A stretch of 64,000 nucleotides of DNA from Lithospermum erythrorhizon (Eukaryota; Streptophyta; Magnoliopsida; Boraginales; Boraginaceae), in assembly GCA_019722365.1 (NCBI GenBank), contig JADFUC010001348.1, positions 186,001-250,000 of the forward strand. Direction: 5' to 3'. The position numbers were made by a program, and so were the translations under genes. The notes below the pieces were generated by a model that saw only the letters and a program-made list of their open reading frames with translations, was not told the origin of the DNA and ran no database searches. Shown here piece after piece: positions 11,390 to 23,120 of this stretch. Position 1 is the stretch's first letter. Each line of letters begins with the position of its first letter.

Positions 11390-12163
11390 ATGTCAAAGAC
11401 ATTCTTGAAACGTAAGTTTTATTTGATGGAAAAACTAAAATCTCAAGATGGTGTCAATAAAAATTCTTTCATATACCCTTACAGTTTAATGAATTTAAAA
11501 AATGAAAAAGCTTATGGAGGTCACAAAAGAACCCATCTTATGATCCACAATAAACTCCTAAAATGTGATCTTTTAAAGGATGTCCCATATAGTTGGTCCA
11601 GCACTAAGAAGAGAACAAATCATGTCAAAATTGACAAGGTTGAGCATCATGTTGAATATTCTAGTGGTGAAAATCCTATTAACGCTTTGACGAATAATCT
11701 TCCAATAAAGAAGAGAAAGATTCAAGAAATCTATGATGATGTTCATGATGAAAATGAAAAGGGAAAATGTTTGGAGAAACTTGAGATTATTAAATTCGAA
11801 GAGAATTATATTTGCAACATTTGCTCAAAATCATTCAAAAGCTACCAGGCATTAGGAGGACATAAAGCTCATCATAAGAGCTCACATAAACTTGAAACAA
11901 TTGAGCTTAGAGAAAAATCAGATGATAAAATTCATAAGTGTTGTTTTTGCAACAAAATGTTCTCTAAAGGACAAGCACTTGGTGGACATAAGAAACATTG
12001 CATGAAAGGTAAAATAATCTCCTCTTATCATCCAAATAATAATATCAAATTATTAAATTTTGATCTTAATCAACCACCTCCAAATGAAGATGAGGGTAAA
12101 CAAGACATTATGAGCTTGCCTTGGATTAAAGATGAAGCTGAAGAGACTTGTTCATATACATAA
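11390..12163 (+). CDS. C2H2 zinc-finger transcription factor, ZAT-like with EAR motif
   Basis: This is an intronless 257-residue nuclear protein of the plant QALGGH zinc-finger class (C1-type, ZAT family), usually transcriptional repressors of stress or developmental genes. Residues 33-49 hold a worn first finger: AYGGHKRTH keeps the helix end, but both zinc-binding cysteines are absent. Finger 2 spans about residues 140-162 (C142-x2-C145, SYQALGGHKAHH). Finger 3 spans about 182-204 (C184-x2-C187, KGQALGGHKKHC). In finger 3 the last ligand position is Cys204 next to His203, so it is either C2HC or has a shifted His. KKRK near 107 is a possible nuclear signal. LLNFDLNQPPP near 221-231 is a DLN-type EAR repression motif that recruits TOPLESS-like corepressors. 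The start is the first ATG after a T/C-rich leader. Target genes unknown. Confidence 0.88.
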   Translation: MSKTFLKRKFYLMEKLKSQDGVNKNSFIYPYSLMNLKNEKAYGGHKRTHLMIHNKLLKCDLLKDVPYSWSSTKKRTNHVKIDKVEHHVEYSSGENPINALTNNLPIKKRKIQEIYDDVHDENEKGKCLEKLEIIKFEENYICNICSKSFKSYQALGGHKAHHKSSHKLETIELREKSDDKIHKCCFCNKMFSKGQALGGHKKHCMKGKIISSYHPNNNIKLLNFDLNQPPPNEDEGKQDIMSLPWIKDEAEETCSYT

Positions 12164-13977
12164 ATGTTTATACTTATTATATGTGATAAATATGTTTTTG
12201 TAGCTTATCAATATATTGATGTCCTAAAACTTTTTTTGTTATGGATGTAAAAATATGTAAGAGAGTATAATATTCTTTATTTTTTGTATGAAATGATGTT
12301 TAATTGGATTTTGGTAAAATATTCTCATGATTTTATGTTTAGATCTTGATTTTCAATATCAATCGCTTTATAACTTTTATTTACTCTTTTAAGTGTATCT
12401 GGTTGGAATGTTTATTGTTGGTGGAGCCATGTTGATGCTCATCAGCTCATGAAACATTGTAAGTTTGTAACAAAGCATTTAAAATGAATATATAATAATA
12501 TAAAGGGGGAATGACACAACAAATCATTCACTTTTGTTAAGTTTTCCTGCTCGATCACCCTAATTCATCTAAGCCACTATTTACTTGATCACTAACTTTC
12601 CTTAAACAGCTTAAACTTGATCATTCGTTTATTTTTTACCATTATTCACATTCATTTGGTAATTATGTCATCTGTTGGAAGGTGTAATGGCTAACAATAG
12701 TCTCGCAATAACTATTTTAGCTATTAGAAGAGAAATTATTCATATAATCTTCACTTTCAATTTGATTATAGCCTTTTCAACTTGATTGTAACCTTTTCTT
12801 ATCAAGCTAGTCTTGTATTTCTATATAAAACCATCAACATCAACATGTGTCTTTGATTTCGTACACCCACTTGATCTTATAGCTTTTTTTGCTTTAGAAA
12901 GTTGAGCCATTTCTAAAATTATTATCTTGTGAAGTTTACATTTCTTCTACCATGCGTTGCTCCAATTTCGTTAATAGCTTTCACCAATATCTGATTTTAT
13001 TGAGGGGAAATCGAAAGTTTAACACCTCTTTTCTTTTATGTCCAGTTGTTATCTTTTTCTTTCATTCAAATAAGTCTAAATTAGTTTGCCACCTTCAAGC
13101 ATTCATATATTTTTACATTCTCTTTCTAAATTGTATCCACTCAATTAGCAAGCTTTTGTTTCTGTTATAAATCTTGAAAAATAAAAATATTGGTGAAAAT
13201 AAAAATTTACTTGAAAGTTTCCGACAACAAATCCCAGTTAGCATAAGATAGCAAGACATTTAATAAGCTACCAAAAATTATAAAAATAAAATTAGCATAG
13301 AAAATACCCTTATTTCTACATTAAATAATTTGACCAATGCATACCTGCTGCACTTAGTTTTATAGTAATAAAATTATAAATTGTAGCCGGACGCTATAAA
13401 GTTTTTCTACCTCTATCTCAATTAAGTGGGAAGATTTACTAATCATTCTTTAATATCTAGTGATATGCATTTTTTTTAATATCTACTAATCTTTCCTTTA
13501 TTTTATTCATACAAGTTTTTTAATATTCAGAATCTTAACAAAGAGGCACTTGGTGTTCAATATCTAGTGACATGCATTTTTTTTTATAAAATCTCAAAAA
13601 ATTTATGAATGAATTATTGTGTGAAAAAGTGTTAAATTTATTTGGAAAACCCCCCTAATCAAACTGAGATGGTGAAGAGATACCATTTATGCTTGACAAA
13701 GTCAAATTTTCCCCAATGTTGTTACAATGCTTTACATATCTTCATTAAAATGAGTAAAATTGCAGATTTAATATCATTACATTAGGTAGTTTGATAATAA
13801 AAACATTTATCACATCTAAGAAATTACTGATGTTCTAAGAACCAAAAAATTAACCAGCAAGGTTACAATTATTGTTCGAGCATTCTCATGCACAAGAACT
13901 TCTCCACATCCAATTTGCAAATCTCAAATCAGAAAATCTACATCATTTTCATTTTCATCTTCTTCTAGATAGAAGAC
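12164..13977. other. Intergenic stretch without a recognised gene
   Basis: AT-rich DNA between two plus-strand genes. Open frames here are short and lack recognisable content. The last part is the promoter and 5' UTR of the gene starting at 13978. Confidence 0.4.
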
Positions 13978-16900
13978 ATGCAGAAAGGTGATACAATTTT
14001 CTTAAAATTTTAATATATTCTATGTTGGAAATATAGTTTTTGTTCCTATATAACAAATTGCTACAAATTATATTTAGATCATAGTGGCAGTATCAAGCCT
14101 TTGTGCACGCAGATCTTCATAGCCTCTTCGATCGGATTAATCTTTGCAGCCGCGGTTCATTATCGCCTCAAGAAAACACGATTACAGAGGATGTCACCGA
14201 GGATAAAGCTTTCGAACACTGGCCAAGTACTCAAGCTGGAAAAGTTCTCGCATTACGTAGGTAAAATCATATGATGAGTGCACCTTTTGTGATCTCTTCT
14301 TGTTCTTGAAATAGTTTGCATAAATCGTTTCTTCATCTGGTTCAATCTGTGATGCAGCCAGACAAATCGGGTTTCAGGATAAACGACAATGTCCAAGCCT
14401 CTTGAAACTAGCTTCTGATTACATCAGAAAACCAGAGGGGTTTGAGGACAATATCTATGCTTTATTCTCAACAGCACCAGATGCTGATTCACTCTTCATA
14501 AAGCTTGTAGAAGAGTTTGAGAGATGCATCCTTAGTTACTTTGCATTTCACTGGACTCATGCTCCTGAAATGATTAGTCAGGTACTCACAGAAAAAGAAA
14601 CAGTATATTGAATATGGTGATAAAATATAGCAGATCGCGTTAGTAACAGAAAATCACCATTATAGTATGAAGTCGCGAGTTGTGTTGTAATTCTTCTATT
14701 TTACTCCAACATATGTTTTTGGCAATACCTTCATATGACTAAAGCTTCAGAATGCACTCTCAGCAAAGGTCTCTGCAATAGAATAAGAATCTTAATCAAC
14801 AAAATTGGATTGGTTAGATGCTAATTATGCATACGTCTAATTACAACCCCTATATTATAAGTATCACAGATACCACTTACATTCTACAATCTTTGAAGTG
14901 ACTAGCAAAATGTAACTTCTGATGCACTTATTGAAGTACTGATTGTGAACTTCATTGGGTCTGTCAGGTTCTTGAAGATTCTGAGCCCAAAAAGAAACTG
15001 AAGCACATTGTTATGGCTGCTACTAGGTATGCAACTTTTGATGCACACAATTAACCTGTTCATGTATCAAAACAGAACAATACATGGGCAATTTTTAAAT
15101 TCTTGCAAGTTTTTCTGGCTTATGTATAATGATCATTACATGTTAACAAAACTACACATGCACATTAGCACCTGAAGTATCTATAGGAAAAATGATAGGG
15201 AAGACGTCTGGTGTTAGATTTCTTAGCAAGGACACATTGCAAATCTTTACACTGCTTAGTCTCAGCACAACAAATTTCGAAATAGAAATCCTTTTGGACT
15301 CTCTCTTGACAGCTCATGAGTCATTATTTATTACTTTTTGCTGAGATAGGGAACAGAGATTTGAGAGGGTGACAAAGGATCTGAAGGTGGCACGAGTATT
15401 TACAAATTTGGTTGAAGAGATGAAAGCCATTCGACCTGCACCAGTTGACGAGTCTGAATGTACAGATGTTATGGTCCCGATGGCTCACGAAGACAGAAGT
15501 CCGGTACTCCTCTTCATGGGGGGCGGAATGGGGGCAGGGAAAAGTACTGTGCTCAAAGACATTCTAAAAGAGTAAGAACTGACATACTGTATTATGTTCT
15601 CTAAATACACCAGTAACAAGAACCAGACATCTAAACTGTATCCTGACTCGGATGGCAGACCATTTTGGATGGAAGCAGCACCAAATGCAGTTGTGATAGA
15701 AGCTGATGCTTTTAAAGAATCAGATGTCATCTATAGAGCCCTCAGCTCAACGGGACATCATCATGATATGCTTCAAACTGCTGAATTGGTAATGTCTCCA
15801 TCCTTCGTCCGGTATTTTTTGCTACCTAGAGCTATTAAACTGTACCAATTAAACAGTGAATGATGGCATTACTGATCACGCGACATACTAAGAGTATAAT
15901 TCATAAATTTCTCAAGTATCTCATACCAAACAATCCCCCGAAAAGGATTAGAAGAAGAATCAACTTATAGTAAGACTATATTGCATGGCATGTACTTTAA
16001 GGTAGTTTTCTAGAACTATGCAAGCATCTCAGAGAAAATGTCTCAATCAAATGCATGTAAATTAAGGCCAAAAGCAATAGACCTATAGGAAGAAGCATCA
16101 GTGTACAAGTAACATCCTAAGAACTAAAAAATAGTTGGTGTTTTGATTACTAATAAAGTTACTAAAACCAGAGAGAGAGACTTATACTTCATTATTATAA
16201 CAGTATATGCAAACCTTAACATTTATACGAATACTTGCCTGTATCAAGAGAATCTCTGCAAAACATCTGCCAATTTTACTATGCAGGTGCACCAATCATC
16301 TACAGACGCAGCGTCATCGCTTCTTGTAACAGCACTTAATGAAGGCAGAGATGTGATTATGGATGGCACACTCTCCTGGGTACCATTTGTTGTGCAGACA
16401 ATAACCATGGCCAGAAATGTCCACAGACGCCGTTACCGGATGGGAGTTGGTTATAGAGTAGATGATGATGGAGTTGTAACAGAAAGCTACTGGGAGCAGA
16501 TGAATGAAGAACAAGAACCTATTGGAACTAGGAAAAGAAGGCCCTACAGAATAGAATTAGTTGGAGTTGTTTGTGATTCTTACTTAGCAGTTATAAGAGG
16601 CATAAGGTATGTGACAAACACAACAAAAATGTTCTTCCTATTCCTATTCCTCAGACTCAGAATATAATGGTTATAATTCAAAACCAACATCAAAGATAGC
16701 AACCAGCTTCATATTTCAAAATAATAAAAAATTGGAAAGAAATCGCCTCAGTTTGACACATTCAGGAAGATATTCAAGTAGCCTAATACTAACAATTTCA
16801 CTTTTCACAGGCGAGCTATCATGTGTCGAAGAGCAGTGAGGGTTAACTCACAGTTAAGGTCACACAAAAGATTTGCAAGTGCATTCCATACATACTGCCA

Positions 16901-17414
16901 ACTAGTAGATGGTGCCAGGCTATACTGCACCAATACTCTGGAGGGTCCACCTAAGGTATGCACCAATATTCCATCCACATGCCCCAATGCCTCTGAAGAG
17001 GCTCCCGCGTAAGCGGGGTGGGGGGATCGGATAGTACTCAGCCTTACCTCTGATAACAGGGAGGCTAATTCCGAAACATCAAAGAGAATGCAACAAGGTG
17101 TCACGAAACATATTATATGCACGTATACATCAACTCTATCGGATTATTAATATAGCTTTTCGTATCAGTTGATTGGATGGAAAGGCAAAGATAAGACGTT
17201 ACTGGTTGACCTCGACGAGATCAAATGTCTCAAAGAAATAGGCAGAATGAATGACCAAGCAGACTCCATTTATGAGCTTTACAAGCACGAGCATCCAGCT
17301 AATCAACCAGGTTCAGTTTGGAAAGACATAGTTATGTCACCTTCAAGGCTGAACATTCAAAAGGAGCTAAAGTACTCAATTATGAAAGTTGAAATGATAC
17401 ATAGTCAAATATGA
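13978..17414 (+). CDS. Zeta-toxin-fold P-loop kinase-like protein, 9 exons, 512 aa
   Basis: Exons: 13978-13987, 14078-14260, 14358-14581, 14968-15026, 15350-15571, 15659-15788, 16287-16606, 16811-16955 and 17169-17414. Every junction is GT-AG and in phase, total 513 codons. The first coding exon is only 10 bases (ATG CAG AAA G), chosen because it gives MQKDHSGSIKPL, in phase with exon 2. Residues about 13-30 (QIFIASSIGLIFAAAVHY) form a probable N-terminal membrane anchor, followed by a basic stretch and LEKFSHYVARQIGF. The catalytic core has Walker A GGGMGAGKST (exon 5), then VVIEADAFKESDVIYRAL and RDVIMDGTLSWVPF, as in zeta-toxin/UDP-GlcNAc kinase folds. Plants carry this as a conserved housekeeping-like P-loop family; I do not know a proven substrate. 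It is not a bacterial-type toxin operon, and no antidote gene adjoins. Intron 8 carries a SINE fragment. Confidence 0.88.
16961..17080 (-). repeat. SINE 3'-domain-like fragment (copy 2)
   Basis: It sits in the last intron of the zeta-fold gene, antisense to it. The minus strand reads TTCGGAATTAGCCTCCCTGT, GGTAAGGCTGAGTAC, then a C-rich run, CGCGGGAGCCTCT and GGCATTGGGGCATGTGG. It matches 199-302 in order and spacing. The motif set fits the conserved 3' domain of plant SINEs. Confidence 0.55.
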
Positions 17415-18324
17415 CTATACTTCTCTCCCGGAAAGTTGTTTCGGTTTTTTAATTTGAGCTTAGTAATGATTTGTTGTAACTATTGCAAATGCAGAATATA
17501 AATAGAAGAGAAAATGAAGAAAAACTCGATACTGTTCCGCATTTATACGACTAGGTAGCCTTTTTTTCTTATCATATGAGCCGTTTACAAAAAAAAAACA
17601 TATGGTATAGTAGTATTTAGAGTGGAGAAGTCTATTCTTGTTTGATTTTTACTTATAGATTGAATCAACCAAGTTATGCATCAGAATTAACAAATGCAAT
17701 CAAGATTATGTTTAAGCAAGTAAAACTGTAAAAGAATTTTGGTTAAGAAAGGTTCATGTTCTGTTGCTTCCATTTGATTTACATTGAAGTTGTCTAGAAC
17801 TCTCCTTATACAAGCAAGATAGGTGATAGCTTAGTTTTTACTATGTAGAATACAAAATGAGGCAACAAACAATAAAACTATTGAAGTAACATAACTCACA
17901 TTGATTATGACATTCTAATATGGTAATATATCTCTTCTTCCATGCAGCCTTCATAACCCATTTCTGCATAACATCATCAATCAATACCAATTACCCTTCT
18001 CGTATTACTGAAAAAAATGACATCAAGATTGCAACCCAAGAATTAACAAGATTGTTATAATTTACCATCAAGATTGGATTTCGGGCAAATGGCATAAAAG
18101 AACACTCACGTTTCTTAATTTTCTCTGTTTGATCACTTGGTCCAACTTGGTCAAAATTCCACTTTTCGATCACTGACGTTTCTTGTAAAAAGAGAAACTT
18201 CATCATTTAGTGTCTGTTAGGTCTGAAATCGAGTTATTCATTTTTTAGGATATTTTTGTCAATTAAAAATCATTGTACTAAAACAAAAACAAAAAATGAA
18301 TAATAAATTGTGTGGTGGTGGAAG
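17415..18324. other. Intergenic stretch, 3' UTR then unique AT-rich DNA
   Basis: Nothing coding is supported. The first 100 bases are the likely 3' UTR of the zeta-fold gene (AATATAAATAG near 17500). Confidence 0.4.
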
Positions 18325-18917
18325 CAGCGGCGGATTCAGGGGTTTTGGGTATTCAATGAATATCATGTATAAAAGAAAGAATAATTTAAATGGTTAAGTC
18401 TATATCAATTTATGTAGGAGCTACATGGTTCAAAATCTCTCTCAAAACATTATTTTTTTTTTCTTTTTACTTTTGAATGTTTGAATCTTGGATTTGCCCA
18501 TGTGGAAGCGTAGTTGGATCTTGTGTAAAAGCCCTTATGTGTTTAAGTTTTGACATATTGATCATCGAAGTTGGTCGGAATTGATCATTATTAACTGGGA
18601 TGATCGACGCTGACCGATCGACATAAAAATCAATAAATGTGTATAGAGTACATTTGTAATCACAAGTGTTTCCCCAATATATTTATACTTTATATACAAA
18701 TATAAAAAAAAATTTAACATTTCAATATATTTGTACTCATTATTTGTTCACAAATGTGGTTATAGAGTATATTTGTACTTGTATATATTCAAAAACTTTA
18801 ACCATTATATCAAAATTTATGTTGTTTGCCTTCCCCTCCTAAATTTTTATATTTTTTCTTATAAGTATGATATCAAATTATTATGCCCTTTATATAAAAA
18901 TCCTGGTTCCATCACTG
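18325..18917. mobile_element. hAT-like non-autonomous element, about 593 bp
   Basis: The left end CAGCGGCGGATTCAGGGGTT and the reverse complement of the right end, CAGTGATGGAACCAGGATTT, are imperfect terminal inverted repeats of the CAGTGGCGGA type common in plant hAT-family MITEs. Flanking octamers differ but are similar (TGGTGGAA-like at the left, TAGTAGAG-like at the right), possibly a worn 8-bp target duplication. The interior is AT-rich and has no transposase frame. Confidence 0.5.
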
Positions 18918-19739
18918 CTAGTAGAGATTGCTTGGAGTAAGGTAAGGATGTTAGGGTTAATTTAAGATGTTTTTTGAACTCGAGTGATCGATATTGGATA
19001 ATCTTGAATATACGTAAGTGAGCGAAGTGGATTATTTATTAAACGTGGTTGATGAAGTTTCAACAAAAGTGAAAATATAATGAAATGACTATTTTTTCTC
19101 AAAACAATCAAAATATTCTTTTAAAAAGACTTTAGTCTAAACAAATACCCCTCTATCACTATTTAAATGATCATTTAAAAAAAAATTATCTTCTCATTAT
19201 AATTGATTGTTTCATTTATCAAGACAATTTTTTGAGTCTCATTTAAGAGGTTACAAAATTTAGTAAGCATGGTGTTTATAAATGGCATAATGTATTTTCA
19301 CTTTAATTTAATTGACATATAATAACCTCTGAAGCATTGCGTATGCAAAATTGTGTGTTAGTTAATGAAAAGAAACTTGAAGTCTTAAATGCCCTTATTT
19401 TATATGAACTGTACAATTAAATATATTACTTATAAGATGATCAAATAGTGTGTAACTATGTAATCTTCTTACTTACAATACATGTGTAAGCTTACAGATA
19501 AGGCTCAACTTTTGTAGCTTCTTATCTTTACAAAATAGGGAAGCCCAATAGTCATTCAGCGCCAAGCAAATCTTGTTTTGGTGTGTGTATCTGCCGAGTT
19601 AGGGAATATTACAACTCCTAAAGTTAACAATCAATCAAAGATCATTGCATTTCCTAGCAATAGTTCTCACTACTTAACTTTTATTGTCTCTTTCTTCTTT
19701 TGATAATGATAATAATAATAATAATTATTTGTCGCGTCT
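18918..19739. other. AT-rich intergenic stretch with a short AAT microsatellite
   Basis: No gene seen. A GATAATAATAATAATAATAA run lies near 19705-19726. Confidence 0.4.
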
Positions 19740-19744
19740 ACATT

Positions 19745-20360
19745 GAATGTCAGTGTCTTTTTTCTTGGTCTGTATAGCAGCATCGGCCGTGAGTTCGTCG
19801 CAGCGGCTGAAGTAATTGTTTACGAATACGGTCGTGCCTCATTGCTCGTGAATTACACAGCAAGCCCAGCCCCGTTTGGCCTTATCTGGATACTTCTCCC
19901 ACATTAGTGATGGGTGAGGCGTGGGGCGCTTTCGTTGGCGTATCAACAATAATAATAATAATAGTACCAAATTCGCCGCCACTTGGTTTCACATTAATTA
20001 AATTAGCCGTCGAGGCCTTGTCTCAGCAGACCGAGATTCGGCCGCTTTTGCGGTCTTGGCACTGCTTGGCATTAGCGTGGAGTTCGATCCTGGCGGCGAC
20101 AAGTAATTATTTGTTGATCCCAGGGGGTCGTGCGCCATTCTTGAGGGGTTCTGCAGCTATTTGGTATTTGTGTATGGGGTATTTCTGGTTGCATCTGACA
20201 TCTGGATAAACGCCACCGCGTTGGTGATGGAGTAGCAGTGGGGCGGCGTTGAGGGTATCAACGGTAATTAAATTAGCCGCCCTGAGAATCATCACGTGTT
20301 GTGCTTCGTGGATGTGCTTTAATATAAGATCGTGTCTGCTCAGAATCACCACACATTTCC
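19745..20360. other. GC-rich patch with broken frames, unidentified
   Basis: This block is clearly richer in CG than its surroundings and has codon-like texture on both strands, but no frame longer than about 100 codons and no family I recognise. CGGCTAATTTAATTA (minus strand) occurs twice, about 270 bp apart. It may be a decayed gene or a transposon fragment. Its contrast with the AT-rich flanks is what makes it stand out. Confidence 0.3.
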
Positions 20361-20699
20361 TGCACGTTGCCTTTCTTTTTTTTATCTACAATCACACCTC
20401 ACCTTCACCTTCAATATAGGGAGGAGCAATAGTACAGGATGAATTAGATAAAAAAAATTAAATTACAGGATGAATTATATATAAAGAAAAATTAAGATTT
20501 TAAATTAGAATGAGTCACGTAATATAGATTTATATAATTTTAATGAAATATATGATATATATATTATTTTAAAAAAAAACTTAAAGATATAATTAAATTT
20601 TTTAAAATCAGACAGGTTAGAGACCTACTTTGCTTACATAATTTAAATCTGATTGCATTGTAGTTGTTCAAATACTCAAATTAATGTTCTCAAGTGATA

Positions 20700-20874
20700 C
20701 TTCCTTAATCCAATTTTGTTTGATCACTTTATTTTTTTTATAAAACAGAGTAGAAAAATTTAAATTCATTTACATTACTCCATTTTAACTTCACAAATTT
20801 GAACTAAATTAAAACTAATTTTCGAATTTTTATTTTTAAAAAAATATTCATAAAATTTGAGATGAAAGGAATAG
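20700..20874. mobile_element. Candidate short MITE, about 175 bp
   Basis: The left end CTTCCTTAATCCAATTTTG and the reverse complement of the right end CTATTCCTTTCATCTCAAAT are similar, with TA on each side. The match is weaker than in the elements at 2003 and 42777, so this is tentative. Confidence 0.35.
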
Positions 20875-22377
20875 TACTCTAGTTAATTGATTCAATTTTT
20901 CCAAATCCAATATGTATACTCGTATTAAGATTTAAATCACTTGAGTTCATTCACTTTTGTAATGCTATGATATAAGAAAAAATATTAATGGTGAAAATTT
21001 CATTTTGAAAATCGCAAGAATTAATTGAAATTAATGGTAAAGAAGCTGTATAAAGAGGAAAAATGTTTTTGGAAAAATGTTTTGGAAAAATTTTGAAAAG
21101 AATTTTTATTTTATTTTATAAATTAGCAATGAAGAGTATAATTACATGTGTTTCAATTCTGAATATAAAATTAAGGTTAGGTAAGTCTTTGCAAGCAGCC
21201 CGAGAATAAGTCTTTGAATAAAGTAAAATATGTTTTGTGAGGTAGAGCTGGCACTCGCATGGAAGATTGAATTAGATATACGTAGAACATCGGCCATCAG
21301 CGAAAAAGTTGAAGATTTAAATAAACGAAAACATGAAAAACAAAAAAGATTTTGCCAATTTCACTTAATAGGATTATTCAACCAAATAACAACAAAACAA
21401 GAGAAGTGAAAAGATAAGTAATAAAATAAATTTGGAATGAAAATGTTAAGAGTCGATATGGTTCATATTAAAATTAATTAATTATACATGCATATAACTT
21501 ATAAACCTATAATTTGTATAATTTTATATACTCAGTGAATCTTTCTTTAATAGAAAATAAATTTCTTAAATAATATACCACCAAACAAAATGGTAAAAGT
21601 CAAAATTAGAAGGATAGGCTGTCTAACTATGAGAAATAGGGTAAATCATATAAACTCTTTCGAGTCATGACGTTTTTAGATAGGTGAGGAAAAGTGCAAT
21701 TAAGAAGTGATAGGCTACCATCTGGGCTGAGCCATGCCTCCCTCTACACGCCATCTATTTGACGACGACCAAATGCAATTGATCCACTCTTCATTCTGAA
21801 CATCCAATCTCATCCATTTACAATCTTCATTTTCAGTTTAAGATTATCTGTTATATTTTGTACAATCTTATTACTACTTCATTTGACGTCTAATTTTTTT
21901 TTGGGGGGGAGGGGGTTCATAATCTGTTCTAATAAAAATATTTCGCATAATATTATGATTATATATTTAGATTTATCTTTGAAATTGAGAATGTGTTATT
22001 TCATAAAATTGAAGAGGCATATCCAACTATCACACATAAACTAGCAACTAGCAATTACAAACTCCCCCTTAATCACTTGGCTAACAAATAAAGTTAGCCA
22101 GAGTGAAGTAGTAATTAACAAAGGAATATGTATCATCTATCTGTTCATCTGTTATGAAAGACGAATTAACATGGAGATTTGCATCTGTTGAAAGTTAGGC
22201 AAAATGAAACCAAATACAAATCTATTGAACTAATAATTTAAATAGTTTGTTCTACTTACCCATCTCTAATCACTACTCATTCTTCGAGATTATACAATAA
22301 ATTTATCCTAAAATTTCTCTACTTAAACATAAACTTTTCAATTCTTCATACACATTATATTGTTTAGGTGAAATTAA
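20875..22377. other. AT-rich intergenic stretch upstream of the AHL copy
   Basis: No gene or clear repeat seen. A G-run (GGGGGGGAGGGGG) lies near 21903-21915. Confidence 0.35.
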
Positions 22378-23120
22378 TGGCTGAGGTGGAAGCGAGCTTA
22401 CTCATTCTCAATCAACGAGAACAATGGAAAATATACATGGAATCGATTCCGGGGGACTAATGGTGACTCCGAAATCAGCTGTCCCGCCTTATTCTTCAGG
22501 CGAAACCATCAGGAGGCCTCGGGGAAGGCCAGCTGGGTCCAAGAACAAGCCGAAACCACCAATCATCATCACCGAGGGCGTTTAAATTCACTCGGGGCAC
22601 GAGGCCACAGGAAATAAATCCGGTATTGATATTTGCGAGTTTCTTGAATTTTTCGGGGAGGGAAGCGAGAGAGGGATTACGTTCTCGATTGCAGCGAGTG
22701 TGTAGCAATGTCACTTTCTCCGCCCAATGAACTCAATCGTCCTTTCTCATGGCTTCGCTTTGAAATTTTATCCTTGTTGAGATTCGTTTGCCCCTCGGCC
22801 TTCTTTGAATTCACAGAGCACAGTATTTTCTAAGCGGGAGCTCAAGACCCAGTGGTTGGGAGGCGTGGTTAGGCAACATCGCCTCGGGGCACATTGCAGT
22901 ATAGGTACACAACATTTCATGAATCTTTGCATTTGATAGATTGCCATTGGAAGTTGATGATGATGAATGTGAAAATCAACAGTACCAAAACAACATCCAA
23001 CGCCAAAGAGGAAATGTTCAAGATTTTTGTGGGTTGCCTCAACATTTGCTAACTTGGTGGAGCAGTAGTCGGGGAGGTTTATTCTTGGGCCTTTGAAGGG
23101 ATTATCCCAAATAATTTTAA
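22378..23120 (+). pseudogene. AHL AT-hook/PPC DNA-binding protein, frameshifted copy
   Basis: One frame from about 22460 reads TPKSAVPPYSSGETIR and then RPRGRPAGSKNKPKPP, a type-I AT-hook followed by PIIIT, the entry to the PPC/DUF296 domain. AHL proteins bind AT-rich minor grooves and regulate development. Directly after PIIIT the frame meets a stop, but AHL-like pieces continue in shifting frames: a DICE..L-like piece, SNVT, FEILSL, then an intact C-terminal frame FDRLPLEVDDDECENQQYQ (about 22935 on) and LPQHLLTW. Aligning to the family needs many 1-2 base indels, mostly in the GC-rich middle. It is either a pseudogene or a stretch with clustered sequencing indels; clean exons elsewhere in the window favour a pseudogene. 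It is intronless like clade-A AHL genes. Confidence 0.7.

Noticed and set aside
16143..16286. N-terminal extension of the open frame over 16287-16606
   Set aside because: It is intron sequence read through. The acceptor TATGCAG|GTGCAC at 16286 joins in phase with the preceding exon.
13978..17414. Toxin-antitoxin system, because of the zeta-toxin-like fold
   Set aside because: The gene is a multi-exon plant locus with an N-terminal membrane anchor and no partner gene. The fold is shared with ordinary plant P-loop proteins.
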